Positions 9,328-18,193 of a DNA stretch of 64,000 nt are shown here, piece after piece (position 1 is the first letter of the stretch; each line of letters opens with the position of its first letter). A program made the position numbers and the translations under genes. Origin of the DNA: Flavobacterium sp. 270 (GTDB lineage: Bacteria; Bacteroidota; Bacteroidia; Flavobacteriales; Flavobacteriaceae); contig NZ_SODM01000003.1 of assembly GCF_004368785.1 (NCBI RefSeq), positions 186,001 to 250,000 of the forward strand. Reading direction: 5' to 3'. The notes under the pieces are model-generated. The model searched no databases, was not told the DNA's origin, and saw only the letters and a program-made list of their open reading frames with translations.

Positions 9328-9364
9328 ATAATAACGGAACGATCGTTCCGTTATTATATCTTTG
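9328..9364 (+). promoter_or_regulatory. TetR-type operator and -7 box of the SDR gene
   Basis: Bases 9328-9357 form a perfect 30-bp palindrome centred on GATC, with core GGAACGATCGTTCC. A Bacteroidota -7 box TATCTTTG (9357-9364) abuts its right edge, so a bound repressor would block the promoter. The core recurs before the tetR gene downstream. No good -33 TTTG is visible at the expected distance. Confidence 0.8.
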
Positions 9365-9407
9365 TACCATAATAATTGAATAATCAATAACTTAATAAAC
9401 AATTAAA

Positions 9408-10160
9408 ATGAAAAATTTAGAAAACAAAGTTGCTATAGTAACAGGTGGAAACAGTGGAATTGGATATGCAGCTGCAGCTGATTTAGTATCAAAAGGTGCA
9501 AAAGTAATTGTAACAGGAAGAAACAAAGAAGCTTTGGCTAAAGCCGAAACAGAATTGAATGTTACCGGAATTGTGGCAGATCAATCGGATTTAAAATCAA
9601 TTGATAATTTGGTAGCTCAGGTAAAAGAGCAATTCGGAAAAGTTGATATTTTATTCTTAAATGCAGGAATTGCAGCATTTGCTCCAGTAGATTTAGCTTC
9701 AGAAGATCATTACGACAGTATTATGAATGTGAATGTAAAAGGGGTTTATTTTACAGTTCAAAAAGTATTACCAATTTTAAACGATGGTGGTTCTATTATT
9801 TTTAATACTTCAGTAAATGCTCAATTAGGTATGCCGGGTTCAAGTGTATACGGAGCAAGTAAAGCAGCCGTTTTATCATTAAACAGAATATTTGCTGCAG
9901 AATTAGCACCAAGAAAAATCAGAGTAAATGCTGTTTCTCCTGGTCCAATTGAAACTCCTTTATATGGTAAAGTTGGTCTAGAGAAAGAAGAAGTAGAAGG
10001 TTTAGGTGCTGCTTTGGGACAAAAGATTTTATTGAAACGTTTTGGACAAGCTGCTGAGGTTGCAAAAACAATTTCTTTCCTTGCTTCAGATGATGCATCA
10101 TTCATTACAGGTACTGAGATTGTTGTAGACGGTGGACTTACTGTAAATACTGTATTATAA
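9408..10160 (+). CDS. Short-chain dehydrogenase/reductase (classical SDR)
   Basis: The product has 250 residues, the standard size. The Rossmann motif TGGNSGIG is at 12-19, the NAG motif at 85-87, the catalytic Ser at 135 and the YxxxK pair at Tyr148/Lys152, so the enzyme should be an active NAD(P)(H)-dependent oxidoreductase. The C-terminal GTEIVVDGG motif is also typical. The substrate cannot be read from sequence. The promoter carries a 30-bp palindromic operator and the next gene is a TetR regulator with a similar operator, so it is probably induced by a small molecule, perhaps an aldehyde, ketone or xenobiotic. Confidence 0.92.
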   Translation: MKNLENKVAIVTGGNSGIGYAAAADLVSKGAKVIVTGRNKEALAKAETELNVTGIVADQSDLKSIDNLVAQVKEQFGKVDILFLNAGIAAFAPVDLASEDHYDSIMNVNVKGVYFTVQKVLPILNDGGSIIFNTSVNAQLGMPGSSVYGASKAAVLSLNRIFAAELAPRKIRVNAVSPGPIETPLYGKVGLEKEEVEGLGAALGQKILLKRFGQAAEVAKTISFLASDDASFITGTEIVVDGGLTVNTVL

Positions 10161-10177
10161 TTTTTTGCTCTAATTCA

Positions 10178-10209
10178 GGAACGATTGTTCCGTATTTTTT
10201 GTATCTTTG
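10178..10209 (+). promoter_or_regulatory. Second operator and -7 box, before tetR
   Basis: GGAACGATTGTTCC at 10178-10191 matches the core of the operator at 9328-9357 except for one central base. The -7 box TATCTTTG follows at 10202-10209, the same octamer as in the SDR promoter. This supports one regulator controlling both genes, including its own. Confidence 0.75.
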
Positions 10210-10257
10210 TAATGAATTACAGAAGAGAATTAAAGAAAACAATTTAATTTTGAAGTC

Positions 10258-10839
10258 ATGGCTAGAACAAAAGAATTTAATGAAGATCAGGCTTTAGACA
10301 AAGCAATAGAGATTTTTTGGCACAAAGGCTATAACGGTACATCGGCGCAGGATTTGGTAACTTATTTAGGATTAAGCCGTTCTAGTTTGTACGATACTTT
10401 TGGCGATAAACAGCAATTATTTGCAAAATCGTTAAAACGTTACCAACAGCAAGGACAAGATCATGTAATCGAGCTTCTGGAAAATTCTGAGAATGTAAAA
10501 AATACGTTTCAGGATATCTTTAAACAAGCTGTTGTAGAAAGTCTTGAAGACCGAATTACAAAAGGTTGTTTTATGGTCAATTCGGCAGTAGAACTTGCTA
10601 TGCACGATACTGAAATTGCAAAAGTGGTTACCGATAACCAAAAAGTGATGGAAGAAGTTTTTTATAAAGCAGTCAAAAAAGGGCAGGAGCAAGGTCATAT
10701 TTCCACTAAAATGGAAGCCAGATTATTAGCCAGATTTATATTTAATAATTATTCTGGAATAAGAGTTTTGGCCCGTGCCGGAGAAAAAGACAAACAAGTT
10801 TACGATGATATTCTCAAAGCCTTGTTTTCTTTATTCTAA
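10258..10839 (+). CDS. TetR/AcrR-family transcriptional regulator
   Basis: The 193-residue protein has an N-terminal TetR helix-turn-helix (residues ~10-55: HKGYNGTSAQDLVTYLGLSR followed by LYDTFGDKQQLF) and a helical ligand/dimerisation domain ending ~190. It resembles the short AcrR/YxaF-type regulators that pair with oxidoreductase genes. It lies 97 bp after the SDR gene in the same direction, with its own promoter and operator, so autoregulation and SDR repression are inferred. A strong terminator follows at 10861-10897. Confidence 0.92.
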   Translation: MARTKEFNEDQALDKAIEIFWHKGYNGTSAQDLVTYLGLSRSSLYDTFGDKQQLFAKSLKRYQQQGQDHVIELLENSENVKNTFQDIFKQAVVESLEDRITKGCFMVNSAVELAMHDTEIAKVVTDNQKVMEEVFYKAVKKGQEQGHISTKMEARLLARFIFNNYSGIRVLARAGEKDKQVYDDILKALFSLF

Positions 10840-10860
10840 AGATTTAGAAAACATTAAAAT

Positions 10861-10897
10861 AAAAAACGGCAGTTACAAATTGTAACTGCCGTTTTTT
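10861..10897. terminator. Bidirectional intrinsic terminator
   Basis: Twelve-base arms CGGCAGTTACAA/TTGTAACTGCCG around a single A are flanked by six A's on the left and six T's on the right. It can stop transcription from tetR (plus) and from the hypothetical gene converging on the minus strand. Confidence 0.9.
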
Positions 10898-10916
10898 ATT
10901 TTTCAAATTTTTAATG

Positions 10917-11963
10917 TCAACTAAATTTAGTTAATGTACAATAATCGTGATTTCCGGAAAGCTGATATAAATGCTCGGTGCCAAATGAGTCTAATACCTT
11001 AATCTCGGTTTTAAAACTATCATTATTATAAAAACTAAAATCGTCTTTCTTTTTACTGCTCAAAAAGAAATTTACAGGATTAGATCTATTTCCTGATTTT
11101 ATCTTTAAAGGAAGTGTGATATCCCACGGAATATGGTTTTCAGTATTTTGTATAGACATTATAGTAAATTCACTGCCGGTACTTGAAATCTCAATCTGAA
11201 TAACTGCCGAGTCTTTAAAGATTAATGATGATTCTAAAACAATACTCCATCCTTCTTCAATTGACGTAATACGATAAGCTTTGCGTGATTTTAAAAGATC
11301 GCTTCCTGTAAAAGTATTACTTTGGGAAACATCAAAATCTCTGGCAAATGCATTCTTTAATTCTGATTTTAATACCGTAATCTTATCTAATTGTGCTTTG
11401 TTTTGATCATAGCATTCTTCTAGTTTTAACCCTGATGATTCAAGAAAAAAACCGGGAATGACTGTAAAATCAATTTTATCAGCATATACTTTTTCTACTT
11501 TTAAGTACATTTTTGATTGGTCATTGTTATCTTTTAGATCTTCTAAAACAAAAAATTGATTTCGTTTGGCTTTTTCAATTTTGGTGTCAAATTGGCCGAC
11601 ACTTTCTATAAAAGAAACACGATCTTGTTGATCTCGATTATAATTCTCTATTTTTTCTTGTGAAGAATAAATTAAAAATCCAAGCGCAATTAAAATCAGC
11701 CATGTATAAGTATACCAAGGACTTCTAATTTTTAGCTGTCTGTTTTGAATATGATAATGATACTCTAGCGGAAGTTCATATAATTCTCCGTTTCGTCTAA
11801 TTGCCCATTCTTTTCCAGTTCCACAAAAAGGAATCCAATAAATATGAAAATAATTTTGTCTGACTTCTATATTGAAATCTATACTGGAATCGGATATAAA
11901 TCCTAATTCCTGAGGGCTGAATTCTCTAATTTTGAAATTTCGCTGACCGAAAACTATTCTCAT
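10917..11963 (-). CDS. Hypothetical single-pass membrane protein
   Basis: The product has 348 residues. The N-terminal ~80 residues form a compact, aromatic-rich domain (FHIYWIPFCGTGKEW, with GELYELPLEYHYH after it). One membrane segment lies at ~84-100 (WLILIALGFLIY), followed by a ~245-residue mixed domain with no recognised motif. Topology would place the N-terminal domain in the cytoplasm and the rest outside, or the reverse. I do not recognise a family. It converges with tetR and stands apart from the nucleoid-protein gene. Confidence 0.6.
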   Translation of the reverse strand: MRIVFGQRNFKIREFSPQELGFISDSSIDFNIEVRQNYFHIYWIPFCGTGKEWAIRRNGELYELPLEYHYHIQNRQLKIRSPWYTYTWLILIALGFLIYSSQEKIENYNRDQQDRVSFIESVGQFDTKIEKAKRNQFFVLEDLKDNNDQSKMYLKVEKVYADKIDFTVIPGFFLESSGLKLEECYDQNKAQLDKITVLKSELKNAFARDFDVSQSNTFTGSDLLKSRKAYRITSIEEGWSIVLESSLIFKDSAVIQIEISSTGSEFTIMSIQNTENHIPWDITLPLKIKSGNRSNPVNFFLSSKKKDDFSFYNNDSFKTEIKVLDSFGTEHLYQLSGNHDYCTLTKFS

Positions 11964-12030
11964 ATTTGGGGAGTATTTTTGTTAGATAGGCTTTTGTTTT
12001 TTTATAATTTTAAAATAGGGCAAAAAAAAT

Positions 12031-12107
12031 TTCCACGAATATATAAATTATTAGGTAAAAGATTATTAATCGAAAATAAACTTTTGATAATTTATATACT
12101 CGTGGAA
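12031..12107. repeat. Inverted repeat with CCACGA ends
   Basis: Arms at 12031-12051 and 12087-12107 pair with one mismatch. The ends read TTCCACGA...TCGTGGAA, recalling the CCACGAATT repeats elsewhere in the window. It sits upstream of the membrane-protein gene and downstream of the nucleoid-protein gene and may act as a terminator for the latter. Confidence 0.6.
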
Positions 12108-12138
12108 AAGTAAGTAGTAAGTTGAAAACTAAAACAGT

Positions 12139-13197
12139 TTAGCTTTTCTCTTCTTTATTGAAATATACTAAGTAGTAATACATTTGTTTTTCTTCGTCCC
12201 AGCCTTTTTCAACAAATTTTTCTGCACTTTCTGGATTAATAAAATCCATTTTAATCTGAATGTGAGTATCAAGATTAATCACATTTTTGATTGATTTTCT
12301 AGCGTCAGAAACGGCTGCGTTGGCAATTGGGAAAGATGTTACATCTTCAATGCTGTATTTTTCTCCTTTGTCAACTTTATAATTTTTAAATTCAGGAATT
12401 AAATCTGGATTGTCTAATACTTCATTTAAGAAATTCTGCTCTTCAAACTGATCATTTTTAGCGAAATAATTCACAGATCGGTTCATAAACATTACCTCTT
12501 CTTTTTTGTCTTCTGCTGGTAAAACAACATCTTTTGCGAAGTTCTGGCAGAATTTCAAATATTTTTTAGTGATGAAGTTTTCATCTTCAAAAGCATCAAC
12601 AGACAAAAAGTGCTCTAACCAGTAACGCGCATCATAACGGTTGCTGTCTACAGTCAGGATTTTGTACCCTTCTTCTTTTTTATAGTTAAAAATCAAACAA
12701 CCTTTATCTAATTTGCTCAGGTTAATACCTTGCTGCAAGATCATTTCAAGATTGCTGTTTTTTTCTTCAAACTGTAAAAAGTCAGCTTGTAACTCGCTTT
12801 TAAAAATTCCGATAGCATCAACAACATTATTGTCGATACTCAAATTTGTTAAATACGTTATATAAACCTCTCCGTTTTTAATATGCGGGTGATTTGATTG
12901 TTCGAACAAATGTGTAGTGATTTTTTTAGAAATCTCCTGCACATTCCCCGGATTAGCAAAAATCTCCGTTGCATATTTATACATGTCGTTATAATCCAAA
13001 TCGACTTCGTGCGCAAACTGATAATAGTTTTCTTCTTTTTCTCTAAATGGCTTAAAAAAGTACTCTTTAATAAGAGGTACAATTTCGTCATTCAAATTAA
13101 AAGGCTGTTCCGATAAAAAAATCGCTTCGTTTCTGCTTTTGTTTCCTACGCGGTGTATCGAAAGCGTCTCGATGTGGGTGTTGAATAAATTGATCAT
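12139..13197 (-). CDS. Nucleoid-associated protein, NdpA/YejK-like family
   Basis: The 352-residue soluble protein matches the family annotated as nucleoid-associated protein NdpA in Bacteroidota. The N-terminus pairs an HRVGNKS motif with a FLSEQPF motif, followed by the long helical region and a core containing INLSKLDKGCLIFNY and RYDARYWLEHFL. The E. coli member YejK is known to associate with nucleoid DNA; the molecular role here is inferred from family only. The first Met (13197) gives the family-like start MINLFNTHIETLSIHRVG. It lies downstream of the frameshifted four-helix gene with an AGGTTC repeat between. Confidence 0.8.
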   Translation of the reverse strand: MINLFNTHIETLSIHRVGNKSRNEAIFLSEQPFNLNDEIVPLIKEYFFKPFREKEENYYQFAHEVDLDYNDMYKYATEIFANPGNVQEISKKITTHLFEQSNHPHIKNGEVYITYLTNLSIDNNVVDAIGIFKSELQADFLQFEEKNSNLEMILQQGINLSKLDKGCLIFNYKKEEGYKILTVDSNRYDARYWLEHFLSVDAFEDENFITKKYLKFCQNFAKDVVLPAEDKKEEVMFMNRSVNYFAKNDQFEEQNFLNEVLDNPDLIPEFKNYKVDKGEKYSIEDVTSFPIANAAVSDARKSIKNVINLDTHIQIKMDFINPESAEKFVEKGWDEEKQMYYYLVYFNKEEKS

Positions 13198-13200
13198 TCT

Positions 13201-13243
13201 TTTTAAGGTGCTGAGGTTGTAAGCTTCTGAGGTTCTAAGTTTT
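13201..13243. repeat. AGGTTC-family repeat
   Basis: The words AAGGTGCTGAGG and TTCTGAGGTTCTAAG fill the gap between the nucleoid-protein start and the end of the four-helix gene. An oppositely oriented copy lies at 13636-13681 on the other side of that gene. Confidence 0.65.
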
Positions 13244-13599
13244 TTAGTTATCTTTTAATTTTTTAATTAATGATACTAACATTCTTTCGATCTCGCGACT
13301 ATCCTCATATAAATTGTTAAATTCTTCTTCTGTGAGATATTCTATATTTTTAGCAATTTCCAGTTGTGTTTGCATTTCAAATAAAGAACATAGAGAAATA
13401 TATAAAAATCGAATAAAATCTTTATTACTTTCTCTTCCTGATCCTTCTGCAATATTACTTGGAATAGAAATTGAACTTCTGCGAATTTGTGAAGTTAATC
13501 CAAAAATTTCTTCTTTGGAAATTTTCTGGTTGATGTGTAAATTTTTGTGACTAATGAAATTGACTTTTGCCAAATTAAAAGTTTTTTGTAATGGCTCAT
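13244..13599 (-). pseudogene. Four-helix-bundle (S23/IVP-type) protein, frameshifted
   Basis: The C-terminal 80 residues are a textbook four-helix-bundle protein (EEIFGLTSQIRRSSISIPSN and AEGSGR). The apparent start at 13573 gives an atypical N-terminus. In another frame, starting at 13599, the sequence reads MSHYKKLLIWQKSI...STRKFP, which is the expected family N-terminus, and the two halves meet at about 13514-13516 in a run of three A's (CCAAAGAAG). One missing base explains both halves: the expected FPKEEIFGL is split between frames. Either the gene is broken, the copy is phase-variable, or the assembly dropped one A. Family members are known from 23S rRNA intervening sequences and as stand-alone genes; function is unknown. 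Confidence 0.85.
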
Positions 13600-13635
13600 T
13601 TTTATTATTTTAAATTTGCGTAAAAATAATAAAAA

Positions 13636-13687
13636 ACCTACAAAAAAACTTAGAATCTTAGCGTCTCAGATTCTTAGAAACTTAACG
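13636..13687. repeat. AGGTTC-family repeat, inverse orientation
   Basis: AACTTAGAATCTTAGCG and CTCAGATTCTTAGAAAC are the reverse-complement form of the words at 13201-13243. The two copies bracket the four-helix gene as a loose inverted pair. Confidence 0.6.
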
Positions 13688-14227
13688 TCAGTTCCAATTT
13701 TCCTCAAATCCAAAATCTTCAAAGCTGTCGTCGCCTTCAAACATATCAAGATCGTCTTCGTCTAAGTCGTCTTCAAACTCTCCGTAGATATCATCGTGCA
13801 TATCGGCTTCAAAGTTTTTTTCACCGGCTTCGTCTGGCATTTCACCGTGAGCAAATAAAGTTTCCGGATAAATTGCACCAACAGATTCTTCTTCGATCGC
13901 AGCTAATTCTACTAAGAAAGTCCACATACTGATGAAATCGTAAACATAGATAATTTTAGTATTTTCTTTGTCTAAGATACTAGATAATGGATAATCGTTC
14001 ATTGTTCGTTGTTCGCCAGGAACATCTCCAGTATCAAAAAGCGGAATTTCATCTTCCTGATTCCAAGTTTCATCACAAGTATAAAACGAAGCTACTTCAG
14101 ATCCGTCAAAACCAAAAGCATTGAAGATTGCATTGTGTAAATCTTCAAGAGTATCCTCTTCAAGAATAGCAATGTCTCTAAAAATATCTTCTTCGGCGTC
14201 TAGAATAACTCTAAATTTATAAACCAT
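13688..14227 (-). CDS. Plasmid pRiA4b ORF-3-like (IS1096 passenger TnpR-like) family protein
   Basis: The 179-residue acidic cytoplasmic protein has the family pattern: YKFRVILDAEEDIFRDIAI, then LEDLHNAIFNAFGFDG, ASFYTCDETW and a central IYVYDFISMWTFLVEL. The C-terminal third is almost all Asp/Glu (DDLDEDDLDMFEGDDSFEDF). The family is widespread and of unknown biochemical function; despite its name there is no sign of a transposon here. It is transcribed alone, with ~96 bp to the upstream peptidase gene. Confidence 0.8.
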   Translation of the reverse strand: MVYKFRVILDAEEDIFRDIAILEEDTLEDLHNAIFNAFGFDGSEVASFYTCDETWNQEDEIPLFDTGDVPGEQRTMNDYPLSSILDKENTKIIYVYDFISMWTFLVELAAIEEESVGAIYPETLFAHGEMPDEAGEKNFEADMHDDIYGEFEDDLDEDDLDMFEGDDSFEDFGFEENWN

Positions 14228-14323
14228 AATCTTTGTTTTTATTGAGAGGTCAAAGGTAAAATATAAAAAACGAAATACGAATCATGAATCGTGATTTGTT
14301 GAAAAAAAAATGGTTTTGACAAT

Positions 14324-15997
14324 TTACTTTGCAGTTTCAATAAATTGCAAAGCACGATCTAAAATCTCGTCTCTTCCTTCTTGAATTCCTTTGATTGTTT
14401 GTTTAATTTCAATATCTGGAACAATTCCAATACGTTGGGTTTCTTTTATATTTGGATAAAAAACACCATAACAGGTAAATGATGTTTGAAATCCTTTCAT
14501 AACATGAAAACGAGCATTTGCACCATCAGCTCCTGCAGTTTGACTACCAATTATTGTTACATTAGGAGCTGCTTGTAAACACATTGCTGTATATTCAGAA
14601 TGACTAATCGATTTTTCATTTATTAAAAGAATTACTTTCCCTTTGTAATAATCCGGGTTAATTCTTCCACAAGTTTCAATGCCATTTCTCCAAATATACA
14701 TGCCTGGAAAGTTTAAATCGGGGTCAATAAATTTGACAAATTCCTTAGGTTTTGGATTTAAGTACTCAGCTATTGTATAATTAGTGTTTTGGGGGTAATT
14801 TCTGATATCAAAAATAATAGCTTTTGTTGATTGTAAGCTTTCAATCATATCAGGAACATCTTTGACTTTTAAAATTCCCATATCAACATAACCTATATTA
14901 TGGTCTAAAACTTTAAACTTTTCTTTTTTAATTTTGGCACCTTTTTTATATTCATTTCTGTGAGAATCGTGTTCATTATACCAATTTATAGTTTTTGTTA
15001 TATACTTTCCGTCTTCAAGAAATTCTAACTTTACAGTATCTGAATAACCAGATAATGCTGATTCCGTTAGTTTGTCCAGATAAACAGCTTCATTTGATGC
15101 AGCAATTAAATCTCTATTTTCTGCAATAATTTCTTTTATCGTTTTGTTATTTACTTTAGTAATGACAGTACCTATTTTTATATTTTGAGCTTCTGCTAGA
15201 CTATCTGCGCGTATTTCTGTGACAACTATTTTTTCATCAATGATTTTACATTTAGCTGGAAAATAATTTAGGATTTTATTAGAATCTTGGCCTGAGTATC
15301 TATAAAACGTAACATGAGAGTCGTTAAGTTTAACAGTTAGTCGTTGCATTGCGTCGTAAAAATCGTCTTCATTTTTGGCTTCCATAAAAAGAGGAATCAT
15401 TTTTTCTAAAGTGATATCCCATTTTTGATCCATTTGATATTTATATGGAAAAAAATATTCTACGTAATTCCAATATCTAAAAAGCGTTAAAATGCGTAAA
15501 TTTTTATCGGTCCATTTAAAATCTGGATATTTAATTTCATTGTTAAATTGTAAAATGTTATCAGATTCAGGATCATATTGCACATAATACTGTTTTCCTT
15601 GATATCTATTATCTTCAACAAAATTTAATTTCTTGGACAGTTTTTTAGAAAAAAATTTAGAATCGTCAATCCATTTTAGATTCAAATTTTTTGTAAAATA
15701 CTCCACTTTTGGATCTAGAGTATTGATTTTATAATTTTTAACTTCTCCCAGTGAACCAATCCAGTTTTCTAGAACTAATGAAAATTCTTCTTGGGTCTGG
15801 GCTTTTTCAACTTGAGATAAAATTAAGAATAACTGCTCGTCCCAATTTTTACTTCCATCTGCAACATTGGGATGATAATATTTTAAAAACCCCCAAATTT
15901 TACAAGTAGCAGCTAATTTTTGAGTTTCGGTAATTTTAATGTTGGCAAATGTGGTTTGAGTACTAACTAAAAGAATGAGTAAGTAGATTTTTTTCAT
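14324..15997 (-). CDS. Secreted S41-family peptidase (C-terminal-processing/tricorn-like)
   Basis: I placed the start at 15997, where MKKIYLLILLVSTQTTFA forms a clean signal peptide; an upstream in-frame Met at 16069 gives an unlikely extension. The mature protein (~540 residues) has an N-terminal helical region, a LNDSHVTFY segment (224-232), a PDZ-like region (~245-340) and an S41 catalytic domain (~365-545) with FDIRNYP, VILLINEKSISHSEYT (nucleophile elbow, probable Ser465) and IGSQTAGADG. The Lys expected ~25 residues after the Ser in CtpA types is not seen, fitting the tricorn-like branch. Likely a periplasmic or exported endopeptidase. Confidence 0.85.
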   Translation of the reverse strand: MKKIYLLILLVSTQTTFANIKITETQKLAATCKIWGFLKYYHPNVADGSKNWDEQLFLILSQVEKAQTQEEFSLVLENWIGSLGEVKNYKINTLDPKVEYFTKNLNLKWIDDSKFFSKKLSKKLNFVEDNRYQGKQYYVQYDPESDNILQFNNEIKYPDFKWTDKNLRILTLFRYWNYVEYFFPYKYQMDQKWDITLEKMIPLFMEAKNEDDFYDAMQRLTVKLNDSHVTFYRYSGQDSNKILNYFPAKCKIIDEKIVVTEIRADSLAEAQNIKIGTVITKVNNKTIKEIIAENRDLIAASNEAVYLDKLTESALSGYSDTVKLEFLEDGKYITKTINWYNEHDSHRNEYKKGAKIKKEKFKVLDHNIGYVDMGILKVKDVPDMIESLQSTKAIIFDIRNYPQNTNYTIAEYLNPKPKEFVKFIDPDLNFPGMYIWRNGIETCGRINPDYYKGKVILLINEKSISHSEYTAMCLQAAPNVTIIGSQTAGADGANARFHVMKGFQTSFTCYGVFYPNIKETQRIGIVPDIEIKQTIKGIQEGRDEILDRALQFIETAK

Positions 15998-16111
15998 TTG
16001 GAGGCTTTTTGATAAAAGTGAACTTTTATCAAAAATAGAATTATAAATGTAGAATAAAAATTCACTCACAAAAAAGCACCAAATCTCAATAATTAATTAG
16101 TGACAATTGTA

Positions 16112-16711
16112 TTATTTTCTGCTTAATCTTTTACGGATTTTATGATAATGCTTATGATACGTACTATGACTTGGATAACTTCTGCTAGAAGTCATATTAT
16201 TAAAAATCAAAGCGGTCGCTAATAAAATCAGTACGCCGATCAAAACCGGAGAAAGCACATACATATACCCCAAAGATTTTACTTTTTCTGTACCGATAAC
16301 CGCAATCAATGCCGTTGCGCCTCCCGGCGGGTGAAGTGTTTTGGTAATCTGCATTAAAATTATGGCAATAGAAACAGCTAATGGCGCCGCGATATACATA
16401 ATATCTGGAACTAATTTGTGAACTGTTACGCCTACAAGAGCCGAAACCAAATGCCCGCCGACTAAATTTCTGGGCTGAGAAAACGGACTCTGAATAATTC
16501 CGTAAACCAATACGCTCGAAGCGCCAAAAGAACCAATTAGATAAACGGCATCTGGTCCCGAAAAATGTATTGATTGTACATAAGCCAGAATTCCAATTCC
16601 GACAAAAGAACCTAAAAACGACCAAAAATGCTCTTTATAATCAATTAAAGTTTCTTTATAAAGAATGTATCGTGTTTTGCGGTAACTTCTTTTTATTTTC
16701 TGAACAGGCAT
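16112..16711 (-). CDS. HPP-family integral membrane protein
   Basis: The 199-residue protein has about five hydrophobic segments and the three family motifs: GSFGASSVLVYG (60-71), SQPRNLVGGH (78-87) and the name-giving HPPGGATAL (127-135). Basic stretches at both ends are cytoplasmic by the positive-inside rule. Plant and cyanobacterial members are linked to nitrite transport, but the flavobacterial role is not known. It follows a ClC-type channel gene in the same direction, separated by a strong palindrome, so co-transcription is doubtful. Confidence 0.85.
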   Translation of the reverse strand: MPVQKIKRSYRKTRYILYKETLIDYKEHFWSFLGSFVGIGILAYVQSIHFSGPDAVYLIGSFGASSVLVYGIIQSPFSQPRNLVGGHLVSALVGVTVHKLVPDIMYIAAPLAVSIAIILMQITKTLHPPGGATALIAVIGTEKVKSLGYMYVLSPVLIGVLILLATALIFNNMTSSRSYPSHSTYHKHYHKIRKRLSRK

Positions 16712-16739
16712 AATTTGTAGTATTGTTTTGCTTCTTGTT

Positions 16740-16866
16740 TTTTTGCCACAGATTAAAAAAATTTTTTAATCTGTGGCAAAAAAATTAATCGATATGTTTT
16801 TTAATATACTTTGCTAGATATAAAGACATATATAATCTGTGGAAATCTTTTTAATCTGTGGCAGAA
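16740..16866. repeat. CCACAGATTAAAA-family palindromes
   Basis: A near-perfect palindrome at 16742-16781 has 20-bp arms (TTTTGCCACAGATTAAAAAA and its complement) around one base. A second partial copy (AATCTGTGG twice) follows at about 16828-16862. It lies between the ClC and HPP genes and can act as a terminator for the former. Confidence 0.8.
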
Positions 16867-16870
16867 AATA

Positions 16871-18148
16871 TTATTTAATCAAACTTGGAGCATACGTATA
16901 AACAGTATGCGGATAAATCATTTTTGCCGTGTATTTAGAAATTAAACAAACCGCTAAAATTGGTAAAAATAAAGTGTAATCGTTTGTTAAACCGCAAACT
17001 AAAAAGATAGCTGTAAAAGGCGCATGAATACTGGCGCTTAAAACAGCTGCCATTCCGATAATCATAAAATTTAAAGGAATTACCTGTGTATTAAAAAAGG
17101 TATTTAATATTGATGAAAGTAATAACCCTAAAAAAGCACCAATAAAAAGACTTGGAGCAAAGACACCGCCGTCACCTCCAGAAGCCAAAGTAATAGAAGT
17201 TACAATTGGTTTTAGAATTAAAATTCCGATGAAAGTCAAAGCCAAAGTTATTGTTAACGGAAGTTGTGTAGAATTACCAAAAATCATTTTTAATGAATGA
17301 TAACCTTCTCCATATAATTGTGGAAATATAAATAAGGAAACACTTAAAACGATAGAACCGATTACAATTTTATAATAATGTTTATTGATTTTACCAAATT
17401 GAGATTTGAAAAACAACACACAACGTGTTAGATAAACTGAATTTACTCCAGCCAAAATTCCTAAAAGAATAAAATACGGAATCGCTTTTAGATGCCAGGT
17501 TGTGATTGAAACTGTAAATAAAGGCTCTTCTTTTAATATAGAAAGCAAAGCAAAAGCGATAGAAACCGCAATAACATTAGAAATTATAAAAGCTCTTGTT
17601 ACTTTTCTTGAAATAACTTCGACAGCAAATAAAATTCCGGCAATCGGACTGCTGAATAAAGCTGTAATTCCGGCAGCAACACCTGCACAAATTAATTCGG
17701 TTTTGTATTTACGAAAAACATTTTCTTTTTGCTGCGCTACAGAACCAATTGTTGCAGTGGCTACAACGGTAGAAACTTCGATTCCGGTTGAACCTCCAAA
17801 AATAACCGTTAATAATCCGTTTATAAAGTGTGACGGGATTTTATAAGAAGGCAGGTTTTTTGCTGATTTAGTGCTTTCAAAAACCTCTTTGATTCCTTTG
17901 TTTTCTTTTTTCTTAAAAAGATACTGTCTTAAAAAATAAATAACAGATAATCCGAAAACTGGGAAAATAACGTAGTAAATTGGATTTACGCTAACTTCAT
18001 GGAAGAAGATTCCTTCGTAATATTCGGTAATTTTTTTAAGTGAAATTCCTAAAAAAGCAGATAAGAAACCAATTAAAATAGAAACTATAACTAATTTTCG
18101 GAAGACAATAAATTGATGATTTTTTTTGATTTGCGCCGTTTTGTTCAT
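16871..18148 (-). CDS. ClC-family chloride channel/antiporter
   Basis: The start at 18148 (MNKTAQIKKNHQF) is preferred over 18193, which would add 15 residues from upstream sequence. The ~425-residue protein has ten or more hydrophobic helices and the ClC signatures GGSTGIEVSTV (anion-site loop, equivalent to GxGxP), an SSPIAGILFAVEV segment (GKxGPxxH-region equivalent) and GGVFAPSLFIGA (GxFxP). There is no CBS pair at the C-terminus. The first loop reads GGSTGIE rather than GREGP, common in bacterial branches. Function is anion transport across the inner membrane; channel versus H+-coupled exchange cannot be decided. Confidence 0.88.
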   Translation of the reverse strand: MNKTAQIKKNHQFIVFRKLVIVSILIGFLSAFLGISLKKITEYYEGIFFHEVSVNPIYYVIFPVFGLSVIYFLRQYLFKKKENKGIKEVFESTKSAKNLPSYKIPSHFINGLLTVIFGGSTGIEVSTVVATATIGSVAQQKENVFRKYKTELICAGVAAGITALFSSPIAGILFAVEVISRKVTRAFIISNVIAVSIAFALLSILKEEPLFTVSITTWHLKAIPYFILLGILAGVNSVYLTRCVLFFKSQFGKINKHYYKIVIGSIVLSVSLFIFPQLYGEGYHSLKMIFGNSTQLPLTITLALTFIGILILKPIVTSITLASGGDGGVFAPSLFIGAFLGLLLSSILNTFFNTQVIPLNFMIIGMAAVLSASIHAPFTAIFLVCGLTNDYTLFLPILAVCLISKYTAKMIYPHTVYTYAPSLIK

Positions 18149-18193
18149 CAGAAGTAAATTTGTAAATCGCAAAACTTTTATGCGATTCCACAA

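Noticed and set aside
13688..14227. Transposon remnant because of the IS1096-passenger family name
   Set aside because: No transposase or inverted ends; the family is a common stand-alone chromosomal gene.
16200..16625. 141-residue ORF inside the HPP gene
   Set aside because: Out-of-frame shadow of a clear membrane protein; Cys/Arg-rich translation without domain.
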